The position numbers and the translations under genes are program-made. The notes beneath the pieces are model-generated. The model had not been told where the DNA came from, did not search any database, and saw nothing but the letters and a program-made list of their open reading frames with translations. From Ochotona curzoniae (taxonomy: Eukaryota; Chordata; Mammalia; Lagomorpha; Ochotonidae): DNA of 64,000 nucleotides. Numbering within the stretch: position 1 is the stretch's first letter; every line of letters starts with the position of its first letter. Positions 1 through 12,050 of this stretch are shown here, in pieces. The stretch is from contig NW_024466599.1 of the NCBI RefSeq assembly GCF_017591425.1, positions 73,698,501 to 73,762,500 of the forward strand, read 5' to 3'.

Positions 1-851
1 CTTGAGGAGTGGGATTGGAGAAGGATGAAGAAAGGAATCAAAGACAATCTGGCTGTTGTTGGTTCAAACGAAAAGTCACGGGATGCCACGTTTGCTGAAC
101 TATTTCAATCCCTGCCCCTTGTTATCAATTACCCCCTGATAGTGAGAACAGAGAGGAGCAAAGCCCAGTTCGGACTTGGCGAAGAAAGAGAGGGGTGGGG
201 CGGAAGAGAAACTAAGTTAGCTTCGTGAATACTCCACACAGTGGTAATCTAACACACGGGGGTTTAATTTCTTAAAAGTCAGCCAGGATAAATCAGGAAC
301 ACGACAGACCCCTGTGGCACAAACTTCAGGTTTAGTTAGTCCAGATTGACCTTTGAATGTTTTACCTTTTTCTTCCAAAATGAATATTGTGAAAGTGCCG
401 AAATATAGAAGTAGAGACTGTTCTATGTGCTCTCCTGAGTGTAATTGCACAGAGACCATTCGGTTTCCATTTGGAAAGCCAGTGGCAATTACTGGAATAC
501 AATGTATCATGCATTTGCTCACTGGATATAAAACGTATATACTAATTCGCAATAAAATGTAACAGCTGTCAGTGCATTTTCTGCTCTGTTACTTCAATAA
601 ATTGGAACTCTGACTAGAAAATGGGAATATTGCATTTTTACACACTCTGTAATGTGTTTGCTTTTTGCAAATACAATTTATTTTTTTTTCATGACAAAAA
701 TTGTGGTTTGTTATTACTGCTAGTGGATAAATATTCCTATATCAGAATGAATTACATATGGTATCTGTAAAGAAGTAGTAATATTTTCTGCTTTGTATTG
801 TAGGCTGTCTGCAGTAAACAAAATACACTTAACCTACTTCTGTCACATACT

Positions 852-853
<2 letters not shown>
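1..853. other. Noncoding sequence without recognised repeats
   Basis: No coding gene, RNA gene or interspersed repeat is recognisable. The small open reading frames on both strands are short, overlap one another and show no domain. The first 250 bases have moderate GC content with a purine-rich stretch; the rest is AT-rich. The block is free of lagomorph SINEs, as is the following stretch up to about 4.7 kb, which fits conserved or regulatory DNA but does not prove it. Confidence 0.5.

Positions 854-902
<49 letters not shown>
854..902. repeat. (GT)n microsatellite
   Basis: This is an uninterrupted dinucleotide run of about 49 bases of alternating G and T. Long pure GT tracts are length-polymorphic and can adopt Z-DNA. 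It has no SINE body next to it, so it does not seem to derive from a retroposon tail. Confidence 0.97.
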
Positions 903-907
<5 letters not shown>

Positions 908-3900
908 CCCCGTGTTAACAGCTATATGTTGGGGGTAGGGAAAGAGAGTGAAGGTTTATTTTTTTACTCTGCCTTCTGAGGTGTCTGGCTTAATCATTCC
1001 CATTTATTTTGAGATACCACCGTTTCTTTCTGAGCTTATTTTTGCTTTAAACGTCAACTTTCTCGGGTCCGTGTGCTCATCAGGTTTCTTTAGCAATGGA
1101 GAGCAGTGTCTCTGAGTTGTATTTAAAATAAAATGCCTGCACATTTCTGTAATTTTGTTACTCGAGGTCAGACTTTTCACAGATAATTAGCCTTTTACAC
1201 ACTGTGAAATCAACCTGCATTGGTTATTTGGCTAGACTCTTTGCTTCTGTTCTTTATTTCCCAGAAGGTTAACGTGCTGAAAATCTAGCTTCAAGCTCAT
1301 AGCACTGTCTCTTTGTGTTGCTAATTATCCTGTTGCATAATTATTAATATCAGGAGCAGGAAGAGGAAGCATGCACAGCAAATAGTCGTGAATGCTGGTG
1401 CTCTGGCAGGAAGCAAGCCCTGCATTAATAAAATGTGCCTGTGCCAATATCACAGGAGATAGTAGCGTTCCTTGTTAAGGATCATTTATTAAGTGAGATC
1501 ATCTTTTAGTTCGCCTTGGGGTAATGACTAATGTCAATGGCAAATTTCACAGTTGTCTAGAGAAATGAATTAAATTTGTAATAAAAAGCCCTTCGGCTTG
1601 TTGTACATGTTCATTTATTGGAGTAGTTGAACTAGGAGAACTGTAAGGCAACCAAGAACACGGCTTAATTTTCCTTACATATAATAGTGACCTTTACTCC
1701 ATATTGAAAAAGTTACCTATTACGGACTGGTAAATTAAATGAGAAGTTCCTCTAATGCAAAATAAACTCGATGACTGAGCCAAGTTCAACAGCCTTGCAG
1801 CCTATAGAAGATTATTCATAGTGAAATATTCTTTCTGTTGAAAATATGCCTCTTCTCTTTAAGCCATCATAAAATAAGTCGCTTGACATAGAAGCAAGAA
1901 AATAAGCTAATTCAAAGTGGAATTTCAATGCAGCATTACACTTATTTGACTGCGTCTTCTTTACAAAGGTTTCATTTTCTGCCCTGATACAGGATTTTTA
2001 AAATGATGTTTTAACACTCCTTTTAATGTGTTGTGGTTGTTTATTATTATTATTATTACTTGGGATAGCTTGCTGTTACTGCAACTATTTATACAAATTT
2101 TTGTTTGGTTGAGCAATCACAGCACTGTCTTTTCCTCTGCTTCAGGAAAAATAATTTCTGATTTTTTTTTCGAAGAGTGAATTGGACCTGTAAAATGCTA
2201 ATTACCTTTAAAACAAGCGTGATGACTGAGTTATTGTCATTTCATGGGAGAGGATCCGGGAGCAGTGATTCTTCTTGTGCAATCTGCTATCTGTATCTAT
2301 ATATCCAAGATGCTCTTGAAACGAATGATCTTAATCAAGGCACCAGCCCAGGTAATGAGAGCAAGTGGAAAAATGGACATTAAGTTCAGCAAGTAAAGAT
2401 AATTGTCGTGTATGCGTAAACTGAAATGTAATATCCGTCTCAGAGCGGTAGATTTTCTTCACATGTTTTAAAATTTTAAAATGATGTCTCAATAGTTTCA
2501 CCTTGAAATCACATGAGCAAAACTGACTCATGGGCCTACAAAGGCTTCATTCTCATTTATAATGAATGGGGCAGACTGTACTCTAAAAACTACACACTCA
2601 TTACATGCCACTGCTACACTAGATCTGTTGATGAAAGTGAGTAAAAACATCTAAAGAAGCCATGGGATAGAAAACCAATAATAAACAGAAGTCCTCAGAA
2701 GTTTAGTTACCTGCAGTTGAGTTCATACGGAGACACAGAATAAGATGCTTATTATAGCTACTTCCTTCCCAAATTCCAGGTTTCAAAAACGAAGTCATTA
2801 TTTTTTCTGCATTTTAATAGTTTTTCCTAATTGCTTTTCTTAATATGTCTTCTTTAGACCTGTGCTGCACTGGCCATTGATTGCATCATGCCCAAAAGAC
2901 TGGGATGGTCTCGGGATTGTTCTGTCTGTAGCTTGTGGGGTGTCCGCTGGGGTGTATTCTGGGCTTATTGATGATTTGGGAGAAACTCAGAAATTTGGGC
3001 ATCTTTTTTCTCTTGAATGCAGATGCTTACTGCATTCTAATAAGGCCAGGAAAAGAGTTCCCAGTCCGCTTTTACCCATTCTCTCACCTCAGTCCTTTTC
3101 AGCATGTAACCTTATTCTCTGTGGGATTACTTGGGTGAAAACCAATTAGGGGGCAGCTCGCAGTATAAACGCATGCAGATTACAGTAGCTTGGACAGCGC
3201 TCCTGTGAGCTCGTCTCAGACCACAGAATCCTTTGAATGGAGTCAATACTGAAGAATAGAGAGGAAATGGACACGAAATATTGATGGAAAAACTCTGAAT
3301 GCCAGATCAGAACTAATATCGTACACAACCAATAAGATGGACTTCTTACCACCCCAGCCCCCCTTTGCCCCCGTGTTTCTGTTCTTTGTGGGGATGTAGA
3401 CATCAGGCTGCTGAAGGGCACTCCCCTTTGCTAATCCTCCCACAATGGCCCCCCACAAGTTTCAGAGGGGTCCCCCATGCCCTTCATTCTGTGACTGTCA
3501 ATGTCTGTCTAATAAGCCAGTCTGCCTCCCTGCGATTTCCAAAACGCCTCGCTCTCAAGCTGGGAGGGGATCTCTGTCTCAGAGGCTAAGACAGTTCCAA
3601 GAGTGACTCAGTTGGCAAATCAGCAGCCAGCGACCACGTTTTGAAGCATGCTTATTGGAGTAACCGAAGTAAAGAACATGGCAGGGACAGAAACTTAGAG
3701 AGATGGGCCAGTCGGGATCTCAGGGATGAAGCTGACCAAGTGTGGAAGGTAGATGTGCCATCAGAGAGAAATGACAGCCAAAGTGAATGCTTAATCGTGG
3801 ATCTGACCGATGCACTGATGAGAATTCACTGTGAGCCTCCTCCAGCCGCCTTTTCTGTGTAAGCTAGCAGGAGCAAAGGCGTGCCTCTCTCAGTGCAACT

Positions 3901-4692
3901 TCTCTGGATTCGTCTTCTCTCTCTCTCCCTCTTTATGTTTTCTCTCAGCTGGCCCTTTATGGAGAAGATATTAGCGCTTTATGGCTAGAAATGTTCAACT
4001 GTTATAAGGTTAGATTAACATACTTGATTACATCTTTGAATCTTTTTTTATTTGTTTCTGGTGTTTCTCTGCTCAGCCGTGTTTTCACTCATGCTTAATC
4101 CAAAAGAAGGGATCCGCCCCTGACCTCACAAGGATTGCATTACCTGTTTGTATAACAGCCCAGTTAAGGTGAACCCACATCTCTTCGTCCTAGGTACAGA
4201 GCTCAGTGAATCCGTGTACATAATTAATCATAGTAATGATTCACACAGATCTCTCCTTTAGCCATATGCAAGAAACACACTGACTCATAAATGGCAGGGT
4301 GCAGGGAGAAGGGCATGGTTGCGGTGTAGCAGTTGAAAGTTTATCGAAAGTGGATGTGGGATTTAAGCAAGGGTTGGTCAGGCCTGCTGGAACCTTCTCC
4401 TTCTATTTTCTCTATCTCCAGTGACGCTCCCACTTTTGTCTCGTCTCTATTGTAGTTTTAAGTGAGTAAAAATAGACCACCCTTCTGATGCTGGCGTAGA
4501 AAAAACAATTGTATATTTATGGTATTTTGTTTGTTTGTTCATTCGTTCTGTGGTTTTTTTTTTTTTGACACTGTAGTATAAAATGACCTTTGTGAGTGTT
4601 GTAAATAATTAAACTGAAATACCTTACCTGAAAACACAATTCTTTTGAAGTTGCATTTTAAGACAAAAGAACTTTAAGATCAATATAAAGAC
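903..4692. other. Repeat-poor noncoding block, possible conserved noncoding elements
   Basis: For 3.8 kb there is no recognisable SINE or LINE, whereas elsewhere in the window SINEs occur about every 2 kb. The part at about 1130-1640 looks most like a conserved noncoding element: mixed composition with homeodomain-type AT cores (TAATTATTAAT near 1336) and no low-complexity sequence. The reading frames at 2862-3149 and 3641-3862 have no recognisable domain or splice structure and are treated as chance. Constraint is inferred only from the absence of insertions. Confidence 0.35.
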
Positions 4693-4967
4693 CTTTTTTT
4701 AAAGATTGTTTTAAAAATATGCATTGGTTCTTCCCTTTGCTGGTTCTCTCACCAAGTGGCTGCAGCAAACAGGGATGAGCCATGCTGAAGCTTGAAGCAA
4801 GGAGCTTCCTCCAGGTCTCCTGCATGGATACAGGGGCCCAGGGTCTGGGCCGTCTTCCAAAGCTTTTCCAAGCACAACCGGAGCTGGGTTGGAAGTAGAA
4901 CAGCTGGGACCAGTGCCCATAAGGAATGCTGGAGTCCCAGGCATGGGCTTAACCCATTATGTCACAA
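4693..4967 (-). mobile_element. Old lagomorph CSINE (antisense)
   Basis: Read on the minus strand this is a diverged tRNA-derived SINE. The plus strand shows the reversed tail (T-run and AAAGATT), the reversed middle block (cagtgcccataaggaatgc) and the reversed head at about 4950-4965. The phrases matching ccaagtggctgcag, ggagcttcctccaggtctcc and gagctgggttggaagtagaacagc are diagnostic of the family. Divergence is high and no target-site duplication is clear. It is non-autonomous and relies on LINE-1 machinery. Confidence 0.82.
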
Positions 4968-5231
4968 AGATTGTCCCTATAGACAATCCTTGATCTACAC
5001 TCTCTCTTCTATACATATTTATACATTCTTTCTATTCCTTAATTTCAGCTTCAGACACTGCACCAAAGATGCTGTGCAAGGAATCTGGCCTAACTAGACT
5101 TTGAGGAATCCCAATCTGATCTCAGGCAATTTATTGAAATTCTCAATGCTTGAATGTCTGTTTTATTAAAAAAAAAAAAAAAGAGTTCCTAATATAAAAA
5201 AAAATACTATTATAACAAATTGAATGCACTC

Positions 5232-5513
5232 TTTTATTTCATTGATTGGAAAGCCAGAGATACAGAGAGAAAGATATGCAGAAAGATCTTCCGTCTGCTG
5301 GTCACATGGAATGGCTGCATTGGGCCAGAGCTGGGCTGATCCAGAGCCAGGAGGCAGGAGCCCCCTCGGGGTCTCCCTCACGGATGCTTTGCGTCATCTT
5401 CTACTCCTAGGCCACAAGCAGGGACCTGGATCGGAAGTAAAGCGACCCGGATACGAACCGACACCCATGTGGGATCCCAAGCTTTCAACATGTGGATTTA
5501 GCCACTAAACGAA
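5232..5513 (-). mobile_element. Lagomorph CSINE (antisense)
   Basis: An antisense SINE with the reversed tail region (ttttatttcattgattgg), the purine-rich segment agagatacagagagaaagat, then gaagatcttccgtctgctgg-like sequence and a reversed head containing cacccatgtgggatccc. It is close to full length and moderately diverged. The A-runs just to the left (5166-5181 and near 5200) are not part of its body. Confidence 0.87.
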
Positions 5514-6480
5514 TAAAGAACGTGCCTTGGTCCATTGATTGTATCAACTGATATTTTAACTACCTTCCTGATTTGCTTTGAATGGCTTTTGTTTTGCACA
5601 TCAGAGTTAGGACATGCCATCATATAGGTAACAATTACTGGAGCATGGTAGTTACACAAAAAAAACCAGTTCCCGATTCAAGGAATGAGTATCCAACTTG
5701 GATACCATGGTCATATTTTTTATGACTACTAATATTCCATAGTATTATCTTAGAAATTAGAAAACAACCATCCTAATGTGTTTGTGAAAAATAGAAAGCA
5801 AGCGATATTTATAAAGTCCGCAGTAATAGTAATTGCTAGATCTTAAACTTATTACGTATTATTATTATTTTATTATGTAACAGTGATGAGGAATTAGAAG
5901 AAGAGTAAAATGTTTGGAGGCTTTATAAAGGGAGAATTTGGGGAATAAAATCAAACATTTAAGAACAGTTTAAGTGCTCTACCCTTTGAGGAATGGAGAG
6001 AATGGGCACATTGAGTGATTTCCTTGCTGTCTGGTTCTTCCCAGTCCGTTCATGAAAACTTTAGTTGCCACAGTAGCATTGTTTACTTCATTTGCCAGGA
6101 TCTACGTTTTTATACATAGGTATCTTAATTATTAATCCACAAGTTCAAAGATAAAATGCTTTATCAGCTAGTGTATCGTGACTATATCAAAGTCTTTTAG
6201 CCTGTATTCTTATAAATTTGTCTTAGTGATGCAGCACAATTTCCTCTACTCCCTTGAGTGAAGTTGCATCCTACTTTTATAATACATTTATTATACACCC
6301 TTTTCACATTCTCTATACCCACAGAGGAATTAGGTTCTCTCTTGCTTTATCTTTCTGCAAATTCATAAATGAACTCATAACATTTTCCAAATGACCTCTT
6401 TCTTATGGTGGTATATGCTTAAAATGTTTCACATTTTTCAATAAATTTATGGGTCAAATTAAAATTTACCTGGCAAGTTT
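5514..6480. other. AT-rich noncoding DNA, possibly old LINE-1
   Basis: I see no gene. The segment is AT-rich, with short T-runs and ATT repeats near 5860. From about 6230 the text becomes reminiscent of degenerate antisense LINE-1 3' sequence, continuous with the clearer pieces downstream, but I cannot assign it with confidence. Confidence 0.3.
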
Positions 6481-6780
6481 TTGTTTTTATTTGCTTGAAA
6501 GGCAAAGAAAGAGGGTTGGGTGGGAGTGGAAGAGAGAGAAAGAGGGAGTTTGATACACCATCCAATGGTTTACTCCCAAGTCACCTCAATAGTTTTGACT
6601 GACCCAGGCTCAAGTCAGGAGCTTAGGATTCCATCTCAACCTCCTGTATGGTTGGCAGGATCCCAACCACTAGGAAATCACCTGCTCATTTCCAGGGACC
6701 ACAACCAACAAGCTGAATGGGATCAAAACAATCTGGAGATGAAGAGTCATTCTGAGATGGGTAAGGCGTCCCAAGTCCCA
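6481..6780 (-). mobile_element. Old CSINE (antisense), heavily diverged
   Basis: The block begins with a T-rich stretch and tttatttgcttgaaaggcaa, followed by a long AG-rich segment and sequence aligning with the family core (caatggtttactcccaagt). The distal part, the reversed head, is very degraded. It appears to lie within a longer antisense LINE-1 tract. Confidence 0.65.
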
Positions 6781-6910
6781 CTCTCACTCTTTCTCTCTCT
6801 CTCTGTTTCACATACAAGTGTGTGTGTCTGTGTGTGTGTGTGTATAAAATACTCTGTGTGTATGTATACGCATACACACATATATGTACATACATACATA
6901 TATAAAATAC
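6781..6910. repeat. Composite CT/TG/TA low-complexity tract
   Basis: A pyrimidine (CT)n stretch passes into interrupted TGTG runs and then into alternating TATG/CATA sequence. Open reading frames through this region translate as repetitive V/C and H/T strings and are artefacts. Confidence 0.85.
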
Positions 6911-7360
6911 TGAATAATAAGTATCCCATTATATGTACATGTCATTATCTCCTTATCCATCTACCTATGGAAAGAAACTGTCATTGCTTCTAGTTTTTGG
7001 TGATTATGAATAAAGACACTACAAACATTCACTATAGGCCTTTATAGGAACATGTTTTCAAATGAGTTAAATAAATACCTAGGAACCAGACTGTTGAGTC
7101 ATGTGGAAAGACTGTGTATAGACTAATAAGAAAAAAACCAGTTGTACATTTTGCATTTCTACCAGCAAAGGATGAGTTCCATAACTTTACTGCCATTTGG
7201 CATTTTCAGTTTCCAGATTTTAGGCATTCTAATACTGGTGTGTTGCTATGCAATTGCTTTATTTGTAATTCATAAATGGTAATAGGCATATAACATCTTT
7301 CCATATGTGCATTTAATATCTTATATTTTTGACAAGTTGCCTATTCAGATCAGTTGTCAT
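6911..7360 (-). mobile_element. LINE-1 3' region fragment (antisense)
   Basis: The plus strand reads like the complement of an old mammalian LINE-1 3' end. It has a 'gattatgaataaagacactac' block (the usual 'gctattgtgaatagtgctgc' position) and then 'ggaaccagactgttgagtcat' and 'tgcatttctaccagcaa' blocks in the expected order. It is strongly decayed, with no open frame. The fragment is interrupted by the SINE at 7361-7600 and resumes beyond it. Confidence 0.65.
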
Positions 7361-7600
7361 TTTTTAAAAGAGATTCATTAATTGTAATTGGAAGGGTAGA
7401 TCAGATTTATGGAGAGAGGCAGAGAGAAATATCTATCCACTGGTTCACACCCCAAGTGGCCGCAGTGGCCGGAGCTAAGTTGATCCCAACCCAGGAGCCA
7501 GGAGCTTCTTCTGGGAGAATTAGGACACAAGCCAGCATCTATATATGGATCCTGGCACTTGCAAGGGAAGGATTTAGCTACTGAACCATTTTCCAGGCCC
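7361..7600 (-). mobile_element. CSINE (antisense) inside LINE-1
   Basis: An antisense SINE ending in the reversed head ttttccaggccc. It carries the diagnostic ggttcacaccccaagtggcc and aggagccaggagcttcttct blocks. About 50 bases of the core are missing, so it is internally deleted. LINE-1 text lies on both sides, so this is a nested insertion. Confidence 0.85.
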
Positions 7601-8500
7601 ATATCATTCGTCAATTTAAAAAAATTTTAGTTATTGTCTTCTTATATTGGGTTATAATGTTCCTTGTATGTGTTGCATGTATACACGGCCTTAAGTAAAT
7701 ATGCTTTTTTACACATTGCTGTCTGTTATTGTTCTTGAGAGCCTCTTCTTAACTCAATGTACATACAACCTAGACTTAGATTGTGTTTGTGTTTTACTCA
7801 GGATTTCATTAGCAAACTCAAAATCACTTAGATTGTATTCTCTTTTTTTCTTCTAGTAGTTTTGTAATTTATATTTTTAGTCGATGTACAAATTTCTTGT
7901 TAAATCAGTTTCTTCCAGTTTAAATCAACTACTGTGACTTGAGCAGTTATTAACATGAAGGTGGTTTCATATCTTTTGTGTAAATTGCCAGGAGTGGAAT
8001 GGCTGGATCAAATGGTACTTACAGTTTCAGATTTTTTGTTAAATTTTCAAACTGTTGATAATATTTCTAGTCCTTGCTACAGTGGACTAAGGCTACAGTT
8101 GCACACTCTTGCCAGTATTTATGTTATTATTCTATTATTATTATTGGATGACTGTCATTCTAACTAGAGTGAAGGCAAATTTCATGATAGTTTTTGCCTG
8201 TCTTTCCTTGATGGTTAGTGAGTCTGCCAGTTAGCCATTTGTCTTTCAATCTTTGAAAAATGACTGTTCATATTTTTTGCCCATTTTTAAATTGGATTCT
8301 ATCCGTTATTGATTTTGAGTTTCTTGACTTCCTTATACATCTGGGATGTTAACCTGTTATTTGCAGATATTTTCTCTGAACCTGTTGGTTCTCTCCTAGT
8401 TTAATGTTTCATTGGCTGTACAGAAGCTTCTTGATGTAACCCTGTTTTGCTTTTGCCTTTGCGGCCATGCCTCTGGGATCTCATCTTATACTAGTTAATG
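7601..8500 (-). mobile_element. LINE-1 3' region fragments (antisense)
   Basis: The segment at about 7960-8490 is a clear reversed LINE-1 3' end. It contains, in order, the complement of the 'ggaatggctggatcaaatggt' block, the 'ttgccagtatttatgtta' block, the 'cattctaactagagtgaagg' block, the 'ttgcccatttttaaattgg' block and the 'gctgtacagaagcttcttg' block. The stretch 7601-7960 is weaker. Many substitutions and small indels mark it as an old fossil. Confidence 0.7.
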
Positions 8501-11333
8501 TTTAGTAAATTTCGGGCTTGGAACAGTATAAGAAGTTGACGTTTGCATGATGTTGTACCCAGAAGATGGAAGTGTAATCATGGGAAATATGAAGACAGTG
8601 AGTCTAGAACTCACAGAAGAAGTAAAAGGATACATGAAAAAGGAAAAGCTTACCCAGTCTGGCCCAGCGTTGTCTCTGGAGATGAACTCCTGAGGCACAA
8701 ATGCGTGTCGTTAATAGTAGCCCTGCCCGGCCACGGAGTCTCATGCTTTCTCTGTGGGATCTGGTTGGCTTTCGTTGTGTTGCTCCTAAATGGAAAGCTT
8801 CCCGACAGATTTCACACTAACCTGCAGCACATGAATTGAAGTTAATTACTTAATTAATCACTTCATGACTGAAACTGAAGAAAGGACGCTTTGACTAACA
8901 AAAGACCTCCATCTATTTTAACATTGAAATATCTAGCATCTGTTGTTACAAATGTCATAATAACTGCGTTAAATAATTTACAAGAGATTCATGTAATCGT
9001 ATCCTCCATATAGAAAACCCGCTTTAACTTTTAAATGAAAAAAAGACATTTTATATCCCAAGGATTTGCAAGATTCTTCATATGCCGCATTTCTTCCGTT
9101 CAAGACTCAAGAGGAAGTCCACTTTTGTTTTGTCTTTCTCAATTCTGACTAGCAATTTTTGGACAAAAATCAGGTTTGTGTAAACAGAACCAAGCATACA
9201 GTAGCTCATGGCTAGCAACTGAAGTATCATGGGTGGCAACCTGGGATCTGAATGCGATAATAAAATTAATAACTTATATAAAGGTGAAAGCATGACAGGT
9301 CTGCATTTTAGGGATAAAAAATATACAACCATAACAGAAGCCCACTTCCTGTTCTCCACTATTATTGAAGTAAGAAGATATCTGGAAAATATTTACTTGA
9401 GACATTTTTTTTTCTTTTTACAACACTGATTTCTTAAAAAGATAGGCAGTGATACTTGGTCTGAATTCTATTAAAATGACTATAAGACCTCAGCAGGTTT
9501 CACAGATCAACTTAATTTTGCTCCTATTTTAAAGGGATCTGTGAAGTTCTGTGTATCTGCTTCTTGTATGGGTATTACATTCTGTAAGAAAAACAGAAAT
9601 TAAACATCACACAATTCATATGGTTTATTTAGTAAGTCAGAAGTTGATAATTGATTGATATTGAAGACATGTTGCCTATTCTTTTAAATTTAACATGATT
9701 CATCAACAATAATAAAAATCGAATTATTTTTATGAGTGTTGGTGAGGTTAAAGCTTTCCAAAGCAGTCCCCAGTTTTTCCGGCATGATTTCCGTAAGGTT
9801 AGACACAGTACTGACACAACGGGCAAAAGGTATAACTAAAGGTTTCAAGTTCCGCTCGTAGTAAGAAAGCATTTGGAGACGATGGTGAGTAAGCATTATG
9901 CATTTGTCTTGAATCGGGTTTTTTTTTTCTTGGTCTGGGTGCAAGGTCTCAATGTGCACACACACATTCATGTGTCTCTACACACATACACACACTCATC
10001 TATATTTTCCAGGAAAACACTGTGTAACTGCCATTTCACAAACCCTTCCTAAATGCAATGGACACGCATGCAGTTATTATAGGAATTATGTCTCACATTG
10101 CTGTTAGCATCAATATCATGCTTGGGGCCAGGCAGGATGATGGGATAGAATATCACATCTACCCTGGAGGCACACCATCTCAAGTCAAGAAACTGACAAA
10201 TATGCCAAGCCTCAGGGGAGGAGAAATGCATGGGCTTCCATTGGACAGAATCAGGAATATTGAAAATCATAGGCACTCTTTCATTCATCCACAATTCTTT
10301 GCTGTGATTTGGCATTAGCTTTTAGACAAAATAAATGGATCATTACCGGGCATTCAAACAGAAAAGCAAAAAAGAAAAAAAAAAGGAATAGGAAATGTCT
10401 CATTGTATAATTGTGCATCCGTGGAAGGTTCTAAGGAATATGGTATGTGTCACTGTATGCATGATGGTTGGAGCATAGGAGTGATATAAAAGAATGGAAG
10501 TAGCACAAGATGCTGAAAATATGCCAGGAAAAAGTCAAAGCGGGACCAGTATAAGCAAGAAAACCTGTGCAAATGTCTGAAAGCTTATAGAAAATGCAGG
10601 GTTTTAATTTCTTTTTCTGAAAAGCAAAAAACAGCCATTATATATATATAATAAATATATGTGTGTATAACATATATATATATTTATATTCCCATATATA
10701 CATGTGCGTATGCATATAACACTCATTTAAGATGTTTTGCAAATGCCATGAATTTGCTGAGGGGTGATTCCACTCCATTTAGGAGAAAATTCCACATTTT
10801 CCTTAGCTCAGACGATTTAAAAAAATGGAAACTATATTCAAGACAACCCAAGGCCATTTTACCTATCCTGCTCATTTTTATTAAATGGGAAATGCTGCTT
10901 AATCACTAGATGTGATATGTTCTCCTTTGCTTTCCTTCTGCTCCATGTTTATCATGAATTGCATGCATGTACTGAGTTTATATTAAAAAAAAAACAGATT
11001 AAACAGGAATACAAATTCAAGTACTTAACTCTCTTGCTTTCCTGTCAATTACAATCTCTTAATTTTTAAACAATGAACAAAAGTGCCAAACAAAAATAAG
11101 AAGCATAACACCAACGTAGGAATGGATGTCCTTGAGGAGCCGCCAGCCTGCTAATCCTATCAGTATGCAGTTTAGATGAAGTCATTTTAAATGTGTACTT
11201 AAAAGAATTCTTTATCTCTTTAAGCACGATTTCATATTCAGAGAAAGAGAAAATCACAGAGGGCGCTCTTATCTGTTGAATCTTTGAACCAGGAATTCAA
11301 CGGCCGAAGCCAGGTGCAACAGCTCCAGCGATC
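8501..11333. other. Noncoding DNA without recognised recent repeats
   Basis: No gene, SINE or LINE is evident over 2.8 kb. At 8842-8857 two homeodomain-type cores (TTAATTA and TTAATTAA) lie in tandem, one base apart. A mixed TA/TG tract lies near 10638-10710. The reading frames overlapping each other on both strands at 10049-10318 have no domain signature and no splice sites I would trust. Confidence 0.4.
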
Positions 11334-11430
11334 AGCTGCTGCTACCCAAGCCGCACATTAGCAGGAAGCTGGAGTTGCAAGCAGAGCTGGAAGTCTAACC
11401 CAGGCATTCTGGTATGAGATGAAGTGTTCC
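11334..11430 (-). mobile_element. CSINE fragment (antisense), 5' half only
   Basis: A short piece with the family blocks 'cacattagcaggaagctgga' and 'gtctaacccaggcattctgg', which are the complement of the head and B-box region of an older CSINE2-like copy. The tail half is missing or too decayed to see. Confidence 0.7.
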
Positions 11431-12050
11431 TCAGTCAGATCATGTTGAAACAATAAGAGTTCGTGCTGGCTTACAATTGCAGTTATGTGGAGAGCATTAG
11501 GAAAACATGAGCCTTCTGAGGATACAATGGTTGTTTAGTCATGCACAATGGCAGCATTAAAAATCTTTTGCAGCTATGGAATAGAGAGCATCACCATAGC
11601 TGTGAGCGAATTAAAGAGGGCTCAATAGGGCAGCATGTTCAGCCATTTCTGCTGTTTCAGGGTTGGCTCAGCATGAATTGCACAAGCCACCTGTTGACAC
11701 AGGAGCATCCTAACCCACTGAGCAAACTATCAGATGCTTGTCTCCTTGTTCAGTCACTAGAGGCCCTAAAACCCTGACCCTCAGCTTTGAAGGAATTGGA
11801 CTGCCTTGTGAATGGGGCTGAGGAACAGCTCTGAGAAATACGTTTCAAGCAAACGTTGTTTTCATTGTTGTTGTCTCGATGCATTTTAATAAGTTTGTAT
11901 GAGGTATACAACACTTGCATACATAAACAACTGCTACAGTGAAGCAAATTGCCATGTCCACAATTTCAGTGCCTTTCTCACTCATTTTTCCTGTTGTGTT
12001 AATTACAACTATAAGAATCCTGAATTCAACGCACATCTGTTAAAAATTCA
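11431..12050. other. Noncoding DNA, nothing recognised
   Basis: No gene or repeat is identified. The reading frames here are short and of ordinary composition. Confidence 0.4.

Noticed and set aside
854..902. CRISPR-like or satellite repeat
   Set aside because: It is a simple dinucleotide microsatellite; no repeat-spacer structure exists anywhere in the window.
6520..6993. 157-codon frame with Cys/Val repeats
   Set aside because: It spans an old SINE and a TG/TA microsatellite; the repetitive residues come from the dinucleotide run.
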